A DNA stretch of 50,925 nt from an uncultured Alistipes sp. (GTDB taxonomy: Bacteria; Bacteroidota; Bacteroidia; Bacteroidales; Rikenellaceae), in contig CALUMQ010000014.1 in NCBI GenBank assembly GCA_944321765.1, positions 1-50,925 on the forward strand, written 5' to 3'. Under the pieces are notes generated by a model that saw only the letters and a program-made list of their open reading frames with translations, was not told the origin of the DNA and did no database searches. Positions 45,026-50,925 of the stretch are shown one piece after another; position 1 is the stretch's first letter, and the number at the start of each line of letters is the position of its first letter. A program made the translations under genes and the position numbers.

Positions 45026-45943
45026 ATGAAAAAGATACTTGTTCCCTTAGCAGTTTTGCTTGGTGCCTGCTCGACATCGGGCACATCGACCCCGGCGGCG
45101 GATGCAGCCGTTGAAACGGCCCGGACGACCGATACGCTGGCAGCAACTCCATCCGAAGCTCCCGCAATGACGGCCTCCGAAGTCGATGCGGCCTCCGGAG
45201 CCACCTCCGTGCCGAACCAGACGTCGTTCAACGGCATTCTCGTAACCCCTCCGCAGAACCATGCCACGGTGACACTGACGATGGGCGGCTCGATCCGCAG
45301 TACGACGCTGCTGCCCGGTGCCTATGTCCACGAGGGCGACGTGCTGGCGACGCTCGAGAATCCCGAATTCATCGCTCTTCAGCAGTCCTACCTCGACAGC
45401 CACGCGCAGCTCGAATACCTGCGCACGGAGTTCCAGCGCCAGCAGACCCTTTCGCGGGAGGAGGCCTCCTCGCAGAAGCGCTTTCAGCAGAGCAAGGCCG
45501 AATACCTCTCGATGCTCAGTCGCATGGATGCCGCAGCCGCCCAGCTTGGATTGCTGGGTATCGACACCGCGCGCCTGCTCAAGAGCGGCATTGTTCCCTG
45601 CCTGGACATCAAGGCTCCGATCAGCGGCTACGCCGCGGACGTGAAGATGAATATCGGACGCCACTTCAGCGTCGGCGAACCGCTCTGCGAGATTGTCGAC
45701 AAAAGCAATCTGATGCTTTGTCTGACGGCTTATGAAAAGGATCTTGCGGACCTGAAGACGGGTGCCTCCGTTGAGTTCCGTGTCAACGGCATGGACATGC
45801 AGAGCTTTCACGGAGTCGTTACGATGATCGGGCAGCAGGTCAACAACGAAAACCGGTCGATCGACGTTTATGTCCGCATCACGGAGCAGAATCCGCAATT
45901 CCGCCCGGGAATGTATGCAACGGCACGTATCCAGCGGAAATAA
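45026..45943 (+). CDS. CzcB/CusB-type efflux adaptor lipoprotein
   Basis: A 305-residue periplasmic adaptor. The lipobox is LGAC with Cys15 as lipidation site, followed by a low-complexity linker (16-65) rich in Ala, Thr and Ser. The barrel-sandwich halves (MGGSIRSTTLLPGAYVHEGD and SGYAADVKMNIGRHFSVGEP) flank a helical hairpin (about 115-185), and a beta-barrel domain ends the chain. The linker contains DAASGATS (54-61), which resembles the Thr-flavinylation motif recognised by ApbE, although no FMN-binding domain is present. It starts 11 nt after the pump-channel fusion gene and completes a two-protein version of the usual three-protein efflux assembly. Confidence 0.92.
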   Translation: MKKILVPLAVLLGACSTSGTSTPAADAAVETARTTDTLAATPSEAPAMTASEVDAASGATSVPNQTSFNGILVTPPQNHATVTLTMGGSIRSTTLLPGAYVHEGDVLATLENPEFIALQQSYLDSHAQLEYLRTEFQRQQTLSREEASSQKRFQQSKAEYLSMLSRMDAAAAQLGLLGIDTARLLKSGIVPCLDIKAPISGYAADVKMNIGRHFSVGEPLCEIVDKSNLMLCLTAYEKDLADLKTGASVEFRVNGMDMQSFHGVVTMIGQQVNNENRSIDVYVRITEQNPQFRPGMYATARIQRK

Positions 45944-45946
45944 TCG

Positions 45947-45954
45947 TATCTTTG
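45947..45954 (+). promoter_or_regulatory. -7 element (TATCTTTG) just before the histidine kinase gene
   Basis: TATCTTTG sits 4 nt before the GTG at 45959, in the 15-nt gap after the adaptor gene. It may allow the two-component genes to be expressed independently of the pump. No -33 match is seen. Confidence 0.45.
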
Positions 45955-45958
45955 TATC

Positions 45959-47032
45959 GTGAAAGCCCCACGTCTGTTCAAGGACCGATATCTGCTCTCC
46001 ACGCTGATCGTCTCGGCCGTGGTGGCTGTTCTCATCCATTTCCCGGAGGTGCTGTCGCTTTCCGACAGTTTCGAGCGTCAGGAGCTCTTTGCCGGGATGG
46101 AGTTTCGGGACGTGTTCAACGAGATTCTCTTCACCTTTCTCTCCCTGCTGCTGCTTTTCTGGATCAATGTGCGCATCTTCCGCTTCAACTCCCCGCTGGT
46201 GCGGGTGACGAAGGGTAAGATGACGCTTTCGTTCTTTCTGACGTGGGCGGCCAGCAGCCTCTTCGGACAGCTTTTCGTGTGGCTTCACCGTCAGTTCGAT
46301 ATCCCGGCCATCGACGCCATGGTGCATCACTACCTGCATCCGCTTCGCGACCTGATCATTGCCGGCATTGTCACCGGGAGCAACTATATCTTCTACCTGA
46401 TTGTCCGCCAGCAGCGCATTGTCGTCGAGAACGAGGAGCTGCGCACGGAGAGCCTTCGGCACCAGTACGAGTCGCTCAAGAGCCAGCTGAACCCTCACAT
46501 GCTCTTCAATTCGCTCAATACGCTTCAGTCGCTGATCCGCGAATCTCCGTCCCGGGCGCTCGACTATACGCAGGAGTTGTCGCAGGTGCTGCGCTATACG
46601 CTTCAGGACAACGACCGGCCGAGCGTGACTCTTGCCGAGGAGATGGCGTTCGTCGAGGCGTACATCTACCTGATGAAGATGCGCTATGAGGAGAATCTGC
46701 TTTTCCGGATCGATATCGACGAACGGACGAAGGGACTGCTGCTGCCTCCGATGTCGGTGCAGCTGCTTATCGAGAATGCCATCAAGCATAACGAGATCAG
46801 CAACCGCAATCCGTTGACCATCTCGATCCGTACCGATGCGACGATGCTTGAGGTCTGCAACCGTATTCAGCCCAAGCGGGTTCCGCCCGGCGGTCCGGGC
46901 ATCGGCCTGGACAACCTGGCCAAACGTTATCGTCTGCTGTGGCAGCAGGAGATCCAGATATCGGCCGAGCATGGCCTCTTCTGCGTCCGCCTGCCCTTAC
47001 AACCCGACAACCATGAAAGCACTGATCATTGA
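45959..47032 (+). CDS. LytS/YpdA-type sensor histidine kinase
   Basis: A 357-residue kinase starting with GTG. Four hydrophobic segments (about 10-30, 53-72, 82-102 and 122-143) form a membrane sensor with little periplasmic sequence. The His_kinase domain has LKSQLNPHMLFNSLNTLQSL with the phospho-acceptor His180. The ATPase domain has LLIENAIKHNE (N box) and GPGIGLDNLAKRY (G boxes). Its 3' end overlaps the response-regulator gene by 20 nt. Its place after a metal-efflux pair suggests it senses envelope or metal stress, though LytTR-type systems are not the usual metal regulators. Confidence 0.9.
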   Translation: MKAPRLFKDRYLLSTLIVSAVVAVLIHFPEVLSLSDSFERQELFAGMEFRDVFNEILFTFLSLLLLFWINVRIFRFNSPLVRVTKGKMTLSFFLTWAASSLFGQLFVWLHRQFDIPAIDAMVHHYLHPLRDLIIAGIVTGSNYIFYLIVRQQRIVVENEELRTESLRHQYESLKSQLNPHMLFNSLNTLQSLIRESPSRALDYTQELSQVLRYTLQDNDRPSVTLAEEMAFVEAYIYLMKMRYEENLLFRIDIDERTKGLLLPPMSVQLLIENAIKHNEISNRNPLTISIRTDATMLEVCNRIQPKRVPPGGPGIGLDNLAKRYRLLWQQEIQISAEHGLFCVRLPLQPDNHESTDH

Positions 47033-47774
47033 AGACGAGAAGGCTGCGGTCCGCAACCTGAAGGCGCTGCTGAAGGAGGTGTCACCCGAAACCGAGGTTA
47101 TCGATGTGCTTGACAGCGTGACGGACAGCGTTGCGTGGTTCGAGACGCACACGGCTCCGGACGTTGTTTTTCTGGATATCCACCTGGCCGACGGCTCCTC
47201 ATTCGAAATTTTCGAACATACGCGGATCGACGCTCCGATCATCTTTACCACGGCCTACGACGAATATGCGCTCAAGGCCTTCAAGGTGAACAGTATCGAC
47301 TACCTGCTCAAGCCGATCAGTGCATCCGACCTGCGACAGGCCCTCGACAAACTGGCGGCGTTGCACGGTGCATCCGGTTCCGGAGAGTCGTTGACGGAAC
47401 TTCTCCGCAGCCTGCAGCGCCGTGGCCGCTACAAGACACATTTTCTGATTCCTTACCGAGGGGACAAATTGCTGCCGCTGGCGGTTGACCGGGTACAGTT
47501 TTTCTGTATTGCCGACGGCGTAACGAAGGCAGTTGTGAGTGATCGGGAGAGCTACGTGCTGCCCCATACGCTCGACGAGCTGACCGAGAGTCTTGATCCC
47601 GATCGTTTTTTCCGTATCAACCGGCAATATCTCATCTCTCGCGATGCAGTCCGGGATATCGACCTGTGGTTCAATAATCGCCTGGCCGTCAATTTGAAGG
47701 CGGGTACTGACGAACGGATTCTCGTCAGCAAACAACGTGTCAACGAGTTCAAAATCTGGTTCGGAGGAGATTGA
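47013..47774 (+). CDS. LytTR-family response regulator
   Basis: A 253-residue regulator: receiver domain (1 to about 120) with phosphorylatable Asp55 in VVFLDIHLAD, Thr in FTTAYDEYAL and Lys in YLLKPIS, then a LytTR DNA-binding domain (about 148-253) with FFRINRQYLISRDAV and ILVSKQRVNEFKIWF. The frame is open to 46836, but the Met at 47013 begins the receiver. It overlaps the kinase gene by 20 nt and is its evident partner. Likely targets are the pump-adaptor operon upstream, by position. Confidence 0.92.
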   Translation: MKALIIEDEKAAVRNLKALLKEVSPETEVIDVLDSVTDSVAWFETHTAPDVVFLDIHLADGSSFEIFEHTRIDAPIIFTTAYDEYALKAFKVNSIDYLLKPISASDLRQALDKLAALHGASGSGESLTELLRSLQRRGRYKTHFLIPYRGDKLLPLAVDRVQFFCIADGVTKAVVSDRESYVLPHTLDELTESLDPDRFFRINRQYLISRDAVRDIDLWFNNRLAVNLKAGTDERILVSKQRVNEFKIWFGGD

Positions 47775-47792
47775 GCCATTCTTGAAATCCCG

Positions 47793-47816
47793 GGAGTCTG
47801 GGAGTCTGGGAGTCTT
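47793..47816 (+). repeat. Three tandem copies of GGGAGTCT
   Basis: Three perfect head-to-tail 8-bp units (47793-47800, 47801-47808, 47809-47816) lie 19 nt after the stop of the response regulator gene. Function unknown; a replication-slippage repeat is likely. Confidence 0.8.
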
Positions 47817-47860
47817 CTCTCTGAGCCTTGTTTCTAAGGAAAATGCGCTTAAATAAAAAG

Positions 47861-47896
47861 AGGATGTAAATCGTATAAACTTTTGATTTACATCCT
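47861..47896 (-). terminator. Terminator facing the metal-efflux operon
   Basis: A perfect 12-bp inverted repeat (47861-47872 with 47885-47896), loop 12 nt, is followed on the minus strand by CTTTTTATTT. No T run follows on the plus strand. It would stop leftward transcription coming from the DUF4255 region. Confidence 0.7.
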
Positions 47897-48155
47897 CCTG
47901 CTGGCGGTGCGTAGGGGAAATGAACATTCGCCCACACCAGAAAGATTATCAGCAAGATAGGCGATTACAAAACGTTGTCCACCGATTAGGTGTCTTCACA
48001 ATCGCATCGAATTACATCTTGCTTGCCTTGTGCTCTTTTACGACATAAAAGTAATCGTTTTTTCGAAAAAAAGCAACTGCCGCTATCTTGGTGCGCAGGT
48101 GTATGAAATGCAGCCCACTGACCTTACGGTAGCGGGCTGCGGTGTCTGTATGATG
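47897..48155. other. AT-rich spacer with a stable hairpin
   Basis: No gene is seen in this spacer. A hairpin at 48110-48140 (7-bp GC-rich outer stem GCAGCCC/GGGCTGC, then a 5-bp inner stem with one bulge and loop TTAC) lies 15 nt after the DUF4255 stop and may end or stabilise that transcript. The rest is AT-rich. Confidence 0.5.
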
Positions 48156-48575
48156 TTACCGGGCACAAATGCTCCCGCCCGGAATGGGAGTTCCTTTTAT
48201 TCTCATATCTCCCTTTTCCAATGAATTGCCGACCACGAACCGAGGCAGTGACTGAATGAAAGTGAGTGCATCGGACAATACTGACAACGCCTCGGCATAC
48301 CGCTTGTCTTCATATACTGCCGCCATCATGACATGCATGTTCAGCAGCCGCGGCTGACGTCTGCCGGCATAGCCGGTTGCGGCACGCTGCATATAGCCGC
48401 CGTCGCCGCTGGTTTCCCGTTCCAGATTGACGAGAGAGACCACCAGCTTGTTGGGGCATTGCTCGCCGGCAGAGCCTATCAGCCCGACCTCGGCCATCCC
48501 TTCGGGCTGCCGGTGTGAGCGGGCCGGATATTCATCCAGCCGTGCAGCGAAAGTTGTCAGTATCTTGCGTATCAT
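48156..48575 (-). CDS. DUF4255 (Pvc16-like) protein, C-terminally truncated
   Basis: A 139-residue protein whose N-terminal and middle parts resemble DUF4255/Pvc16 N-terminal proteins of contractile injection systems: the opening MIRKILTTFAARLDEY, the strand NKLVVSLVNLERE, then LLNMHVMMAAVY and YAEALSVLSDALTFIQSLP. Family members run to about 200 residues; here the C-terminal part after about residue 118 is replaced by an unrelated tail (IKGTPIPGGSICAR), and the missing half is not found in other frames downstream. No sheath, tube or baseplate genes are in the window. It is probably a relic or an orphan; the family call rests on pattern recognition. Confidence 0.6.
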   Translation of the reverse strand: MIRKILTTFAARLDEYPARSHRQPEGMAEVGLIGSAGEQCPNKLVVSLVNLERETSGDGGYMQRAATGYAGRRQPRLLNMHVMMAAVYEDKRYAEALSVLSDALTFIQSLPRFVVGNSLEKGDMRIKGTPIPGGSICAR

Positions 48576-48646
48576 AAATGCCTACAATTTACTATTTTAT
48601 ATCCAATCAGCCAAACTTTTGGGCTGCCATTTTTATGGCCTTTACA

Positions 48647-49870
48647 TCAATACAATACAGGTAATGATTGTACGAGGTCGATTTTGTACGTCCTTAAACC
48701 GTTCAATGCGGTGTTCATATTATTAACGGCATCCTGCCAGGTAACGGTGTCGTCCACCTTGATGGTTTCGCCGGTGCCTGCCTGATTGTAACCGATGCCT
48801 GCGTCGGAATTGCTTCCCCAGTAGCAGGCGGTGATGACAGGGTCATAGAAAGATTTATAGTTCCGTCCAGCCACGCCGCCTGAGATTCCGGCCGCGCTGC
48901 TGACAGTCCCATTGGCATGGTAGCAAGCGGTCAGGGTACCATCATTATTGGTTCCCGTTACGCCGCCTACATAGATGGTGCCGCTTCCGCTACCGCTCGC
49001 GCTGCCCCAGGCATAGCAGGCAATGAGAGTGCTACTGTTGGTGTTGCTTCCCACCACACCGCCGGCAAAGTTGCCGCCTTGGTTGATACTTTCAAGGGTC
49101 ACGTCGCCCGTGGCATAGCAGCCTGTCAGGGTGGCAGACTGCGTGCTACCTGCCACGCCACCAGCTACATTCCCGGCATTCACAGTGGCCGAGGAGCTGC
49201 ACCCGGTAATGGAACCGTCCCATTGATAGCCTACTACACCGCCCGCAACGCCGTTAATGCCGCTGCCGCTGACTCTGCCCGACACCGAGCAGTTTTCTTC
49301 AGTGCCTTCGTTCTGTCCCGCCACGCCGCCGACAGCGCTCATTTCGTTATCGCTTTCTATCTGTACGCCCTCCAGCTTCACGTTCATCACCTTGCCGCCG
49401 GAGCCCATACGTCCGAACAGGCCCGCATATTGGTCACTCGTCGTAACGGTCAGCTCCGTGATGGTCTTATCTTTGCCGTCGAAGGTGCCGGTGTATGGTT
49501 GGCTTTCAGTGCCTATCGGCGTCCACTCCATATCCGTCAGGTCGAGGTCTGTATCAAGGGTGATGTTGATGCCGGTCGCTCCGCTGTTCACCCGGCTGGC
49601 GAGGTTCTTCAGGCCTTCGGCGGAGGTCACAGTGTAGTTGCCCTGTCCGTCGTCGGTATATCCCTTGTCCTTGTTCAGCGTGATGTTGTAGAACTTGCCC
49701 GCCTCGGGGGTGATGGCGGAGGAGAGAGTGCGCTCCTCGGTGCCGTTCGCCATCAGCTTGGTTATCGTGTAGTCGGGCACCACGTTCGCCTTCCAGCAGG
49801 TCACCTTTTGGTCTTCAATCGTATAGACGCATTTCATCATCTCTATCCAGTCTTCTTGCGAGCCTTGCAC
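48647..49870 (-). CDS. GLUG-motif region of a fimbrillin-family protein (3' part of a frameshifted gene)
   Basis: This open frame of 407 codons begins at a GTG inside what looks like the second half of a fimbrillin domain (GSQEDWIEMMKCVYT, then AITPEAGKFYNITLNKD), followed by several GLUG repeats from about residue 130 (YAGLFGRMGSGGKV, AVGGVAGQNEGT, GVAGGVVGYQWDGSI and so on). It has no signal peptide. The same frame reads upstream only to a TAG at 49895-49897. Joining it to the 49884-50459 frame by a single-base shift restores a continuous fimbrillin domain. It is therefore best read as the 3' part of one gene, with real mutation, sequencing error or regulated slippage as alternatives. Confidence 0.75.
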   Translation of the reverse strand: MQGSQEDWIEMMKCVYTIEDQKVTCWKANVVPDYTITKLMANGTEERTLSSAITPEAGKFYNITLNKDKGYTDDGQGNYTVTSAEGLKNLASRVNSGATGINITLDTDLDLTDMEWTPIGTESQPYTGTFDGKDKTITELTVTTSDQYAGLFGRMGSGGKVMNVKLEGVQIESDNEMSAVGGVAGQNEGTEENCSVSGRVSGSGINGVAGGVVGYQWDGSITGCSSSATVNAGNVAGGVAGSTQSATLTGCYATGDVTLESINQGGNFAGGVVGSNTNSSTLIACYAWGSASGSGSGTIYVGGVTGTNNDGTLTACYHANGTVSSAAGISGGVAGRNYKSFYDPVITACYWGSNSDAGIGYNQAGTGETIKVDDTVTWQDAVNNMNTALNGLRTYKIDLVQSLPVLY

Positions 49871-49883
49871 TACTGTACCTTTT

Positions 49884-50459
49884 TCATAAGTACACTATGT
49901 AATAGGTATAGAGCTTGAGGCTCTGCACCTCGCCGAGTGCATCGTCCGAAGGCGTGATGCGTACCTTCGCCAGAGCATGGGTGAAGTTCAGCGTGACGGG
50001 GTCCGGATATTTGCCCGTGCCCGTACCGCCCAGCAGATAGGCAAGACTTTGGCTCTGGTTGCCGAGGTCGATGGTGCCGTCCGTAGCGGGGTACCAGGCG
50101 GTGACGGTGTGGTCGTTGCGGTCGCTCCAGTACAGGGGTGTTTCGGCTCTGACGGTGTGGTCGTCCTGCACGGTGTAGGTGCCGACCTCTTCCTTGCCGT
50201 CTATTTGCACGGCGAACAGGTCGCCCGCGTCGAACATGCTGCCCGTGCCGTCCCGGCTCTCGCTGACGCGCGTCTGCGGTGCGCCCCAGGGCTGCGCCTC
50301 GCCGCCCTCCACGCCGAGGGTGATGCGGGATATCTCAAGGGGGTATTGTCCTTCGGGCAGACGGTCACCGTCCGCCAGTTCGTCCGTCGTGCAGGCAGCC
50401 GTGGCAAGGAGCAGCGCGGCTGCTGCAAGAAGTAGATGGATGGAATTTCTTTTCTTCAT
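49884..50459 (-). CDS. Fimbrillin-family lipoprotein, N-terminal part (5' part of a frameshifted gene)
   Basis: A 191-codon frame with a lipoprotein signal (LATAAC, Cys23) and the N-terminal half of a Bacteroidales fimbrillin-family domain: DAGDLFAVQIDG, TPLYWSDRNDHTVTAWYP and LNFTHALAKVRITPS are family hallmarks. It stops abruptly at YTYYIVYL. The protein pattern resumes in another frame at 49870 and below, with the shift confined to 49884-49897. Joined, the product would be about 600 residues: lipid anchor, fimbrillin domain, then GLUG repeats, a surface-exposed adhesin-like architecture. A hairpin lies at 50499-50516 upstream. Confidence 0.8.
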   Translation of the reverse strand: MKKRNSIHLLLAAAALLLATAACTTDELADGDRLPEGQYPLEISRITLGVEGGEAQPWGAPQTRVSESRDGTGSMFDAGDLFAVQIDGKEEVGTYTVQDDHTVRAETPLYWSDRNDHTVTAWYPATDGTIDLGNQSQSLAYLLGGTGTGKYPDPVTLNFTHALAKVRITPSDDALGEVQSLKLYTYYIVYL

Positions 50460-50498
50460 ATCGGGTTGTTTTTTATTTGTTTCCGGTTTTGTGCTGCC

Positions 50499-50516
50499 GC
50501 CGCCTGCGAAGGCGGC
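50499..50516. promoter_or_regulatory. GC-rich hairpin between two fimbrillin genes
   Basis: GCCGCC (50499-50504) pairs with GGCGGC (50511-50516) around loop TGCGAA, 40 nt upstream of the start at 50459. No T run follows on either strand; it may be a transcript-stability or attenuating element. Confidence 0.4.
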
Positions 50517-50583
50517 TGTCGCACCATCGTGTCTATGGGTAGCTCCGGCTTGACGCTTGCGCCGGGGCAGCGGTATGTAGGGC

Positions 50584-50925
50584 TTACAGCGTGATGCTTA
50601 CATTGTTCGAATCTCCGGGTTCCCACGGGGTAATCTCCGGTTCTTCCACCGTGATGCCCTTGTTGTTGAGCGTTATGTTGTAGGTATAGGCATAGCCTGC
50701 GGAGAACTGATTCGTTTCGGGCTTGGATGGATTCGGCAGTGTGGTTGTATAGTCCAGTCCGTTGAAAGACACTTTAAGTTCAAGAGAGGAGTTCACTTCC
50801 TGCGGGAGAATGATGACTTGCGAAGTGGTGGCACCGCCCAGCTGCATGGTAATCGGCGATTCGACGGCTGCGGTTACGGCAGTCGTTCCGGTAGCCGTGT
50901 CGAAAGTGCCTTCGTGCTTCAGCCC
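50584..50925 (-). CDS. Fimbrillin-family protein, C-terminal part (cut by the window edge)
   Basis: The last 113 codons of a gene reading in from beyond 50925; the frame stays open to the edge, so the Met at 50847 is internal. The segment FSAGYAYTYNITLNNKGITV and the ending WEPGDSNNVSITL match the C-terminus of Bacteroidales fimbrillin-family proteins. It lies 124 nt upstream of the frameshifted fimbrillin/GLUG gene in the same orientation, so both are probably in one surface-protein operon. Confidence 0.8.
   Translation of the reverse strand, partial: GLKHEGTFDTATGTTAVTAAVESPITMQLGGATTSQVIILPQEVNSSLELKVSFNGLDYTTTLPNPSKPETNQFSAGYAYTYNITLNNKGITVEEPEITPWEPGDSNNVSITL

Noticed and set aside
1-50925. 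CRISPR arrays, rRNA genes, insertion sequences, integrases or known riboswitches
   Set aside because: None was seen: no regularly spaced repeats, no transposase-like protein and no recognisable aptamer pattern.

Overview
The window looks like the chromosome of a GC-rich gut-type Bacteroidota, most like Alistipes (Rikenellaceae). The evidence is: many start-proximal TAnnTTTG promoter elements (the Bacteroidota -7 box, often TATCTTTG); fimbrillin-type lipoproteins; a GH3 glycosidase; a Ser-type sulfatase; DUF1080 and Gfo/Idh/MocA clusters; and LytTR regulation. The genus is an inference, and base composition was judged by eye.

Layout. 1-143: the 3' part of tRNA-Gly(GCC) and a strong terminator, then an AT-richer stretch with no convincing gene up to about 914. 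915-7551 (minus): a complete tripartite ABC efflux operon in the order TetR repressor, TolC-type channel, HlyD-type adaptor lipoprotein, two ATPases, two ABC-2 permeases. A perfect 16-bp palindrome sits just downstream of its promoter. 7881-9827: a Zn/Cd-type P1B ATPase. 9858-10616: a LuxR-type regulator. 10793-17967: a putative glycoside-oxidation locus (DUF1349, tandem DUF1080, two Tat-exported Gfo/Idh/MocA oxidoreductases, ApbE, a small membrane protein, LacI-type regulator).

18295-24012 (minus) is the most striking unit: SLC13-type anion transporter, CysC, CysD, CysN and a PAPS-dependent sulfotransferase, with a good promoter and a terminator and no PAPS reductase. It appears built to import sulfate, activate it to PAPS and transfer it to an acceptor. 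24610-27040 holds a fimbrillin-like lipoprotein with a structured leader and an AraC regulator. 27228-29432 is a GH3 beta-xylosidase/glucosidase. 29546-33662 is glpABC (anaerobic glycerol-3-phosphate dehydrogenase). 33921-35486 is a secreted sulfatase.

35692-40440 (plus): FtsH, a nitroreductase-like protein, a sodium:alanine/glycine symporter and a DUF2284 protein. 40704-47774 (plus): a metal-efflux operon in which the CzcA-type RND pump is fused to a TolC-type outer-membrane channel, followed by the adaptor lipoprotein and a LytS/LytR-type two-component system. 47775-50925 (minus) is degraded or accessory: a C-terminally truncated DUF4255 (Pvc16-like) gene, a fimbrillin/GLUG gene split by a frameshift, and the 3' end of another fimbrillin gene running off the window.

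Tight translational coupling (ATGA overlaps) occurs at six gene junctions. Three terminators far apart share a GCCTTG-type stem.
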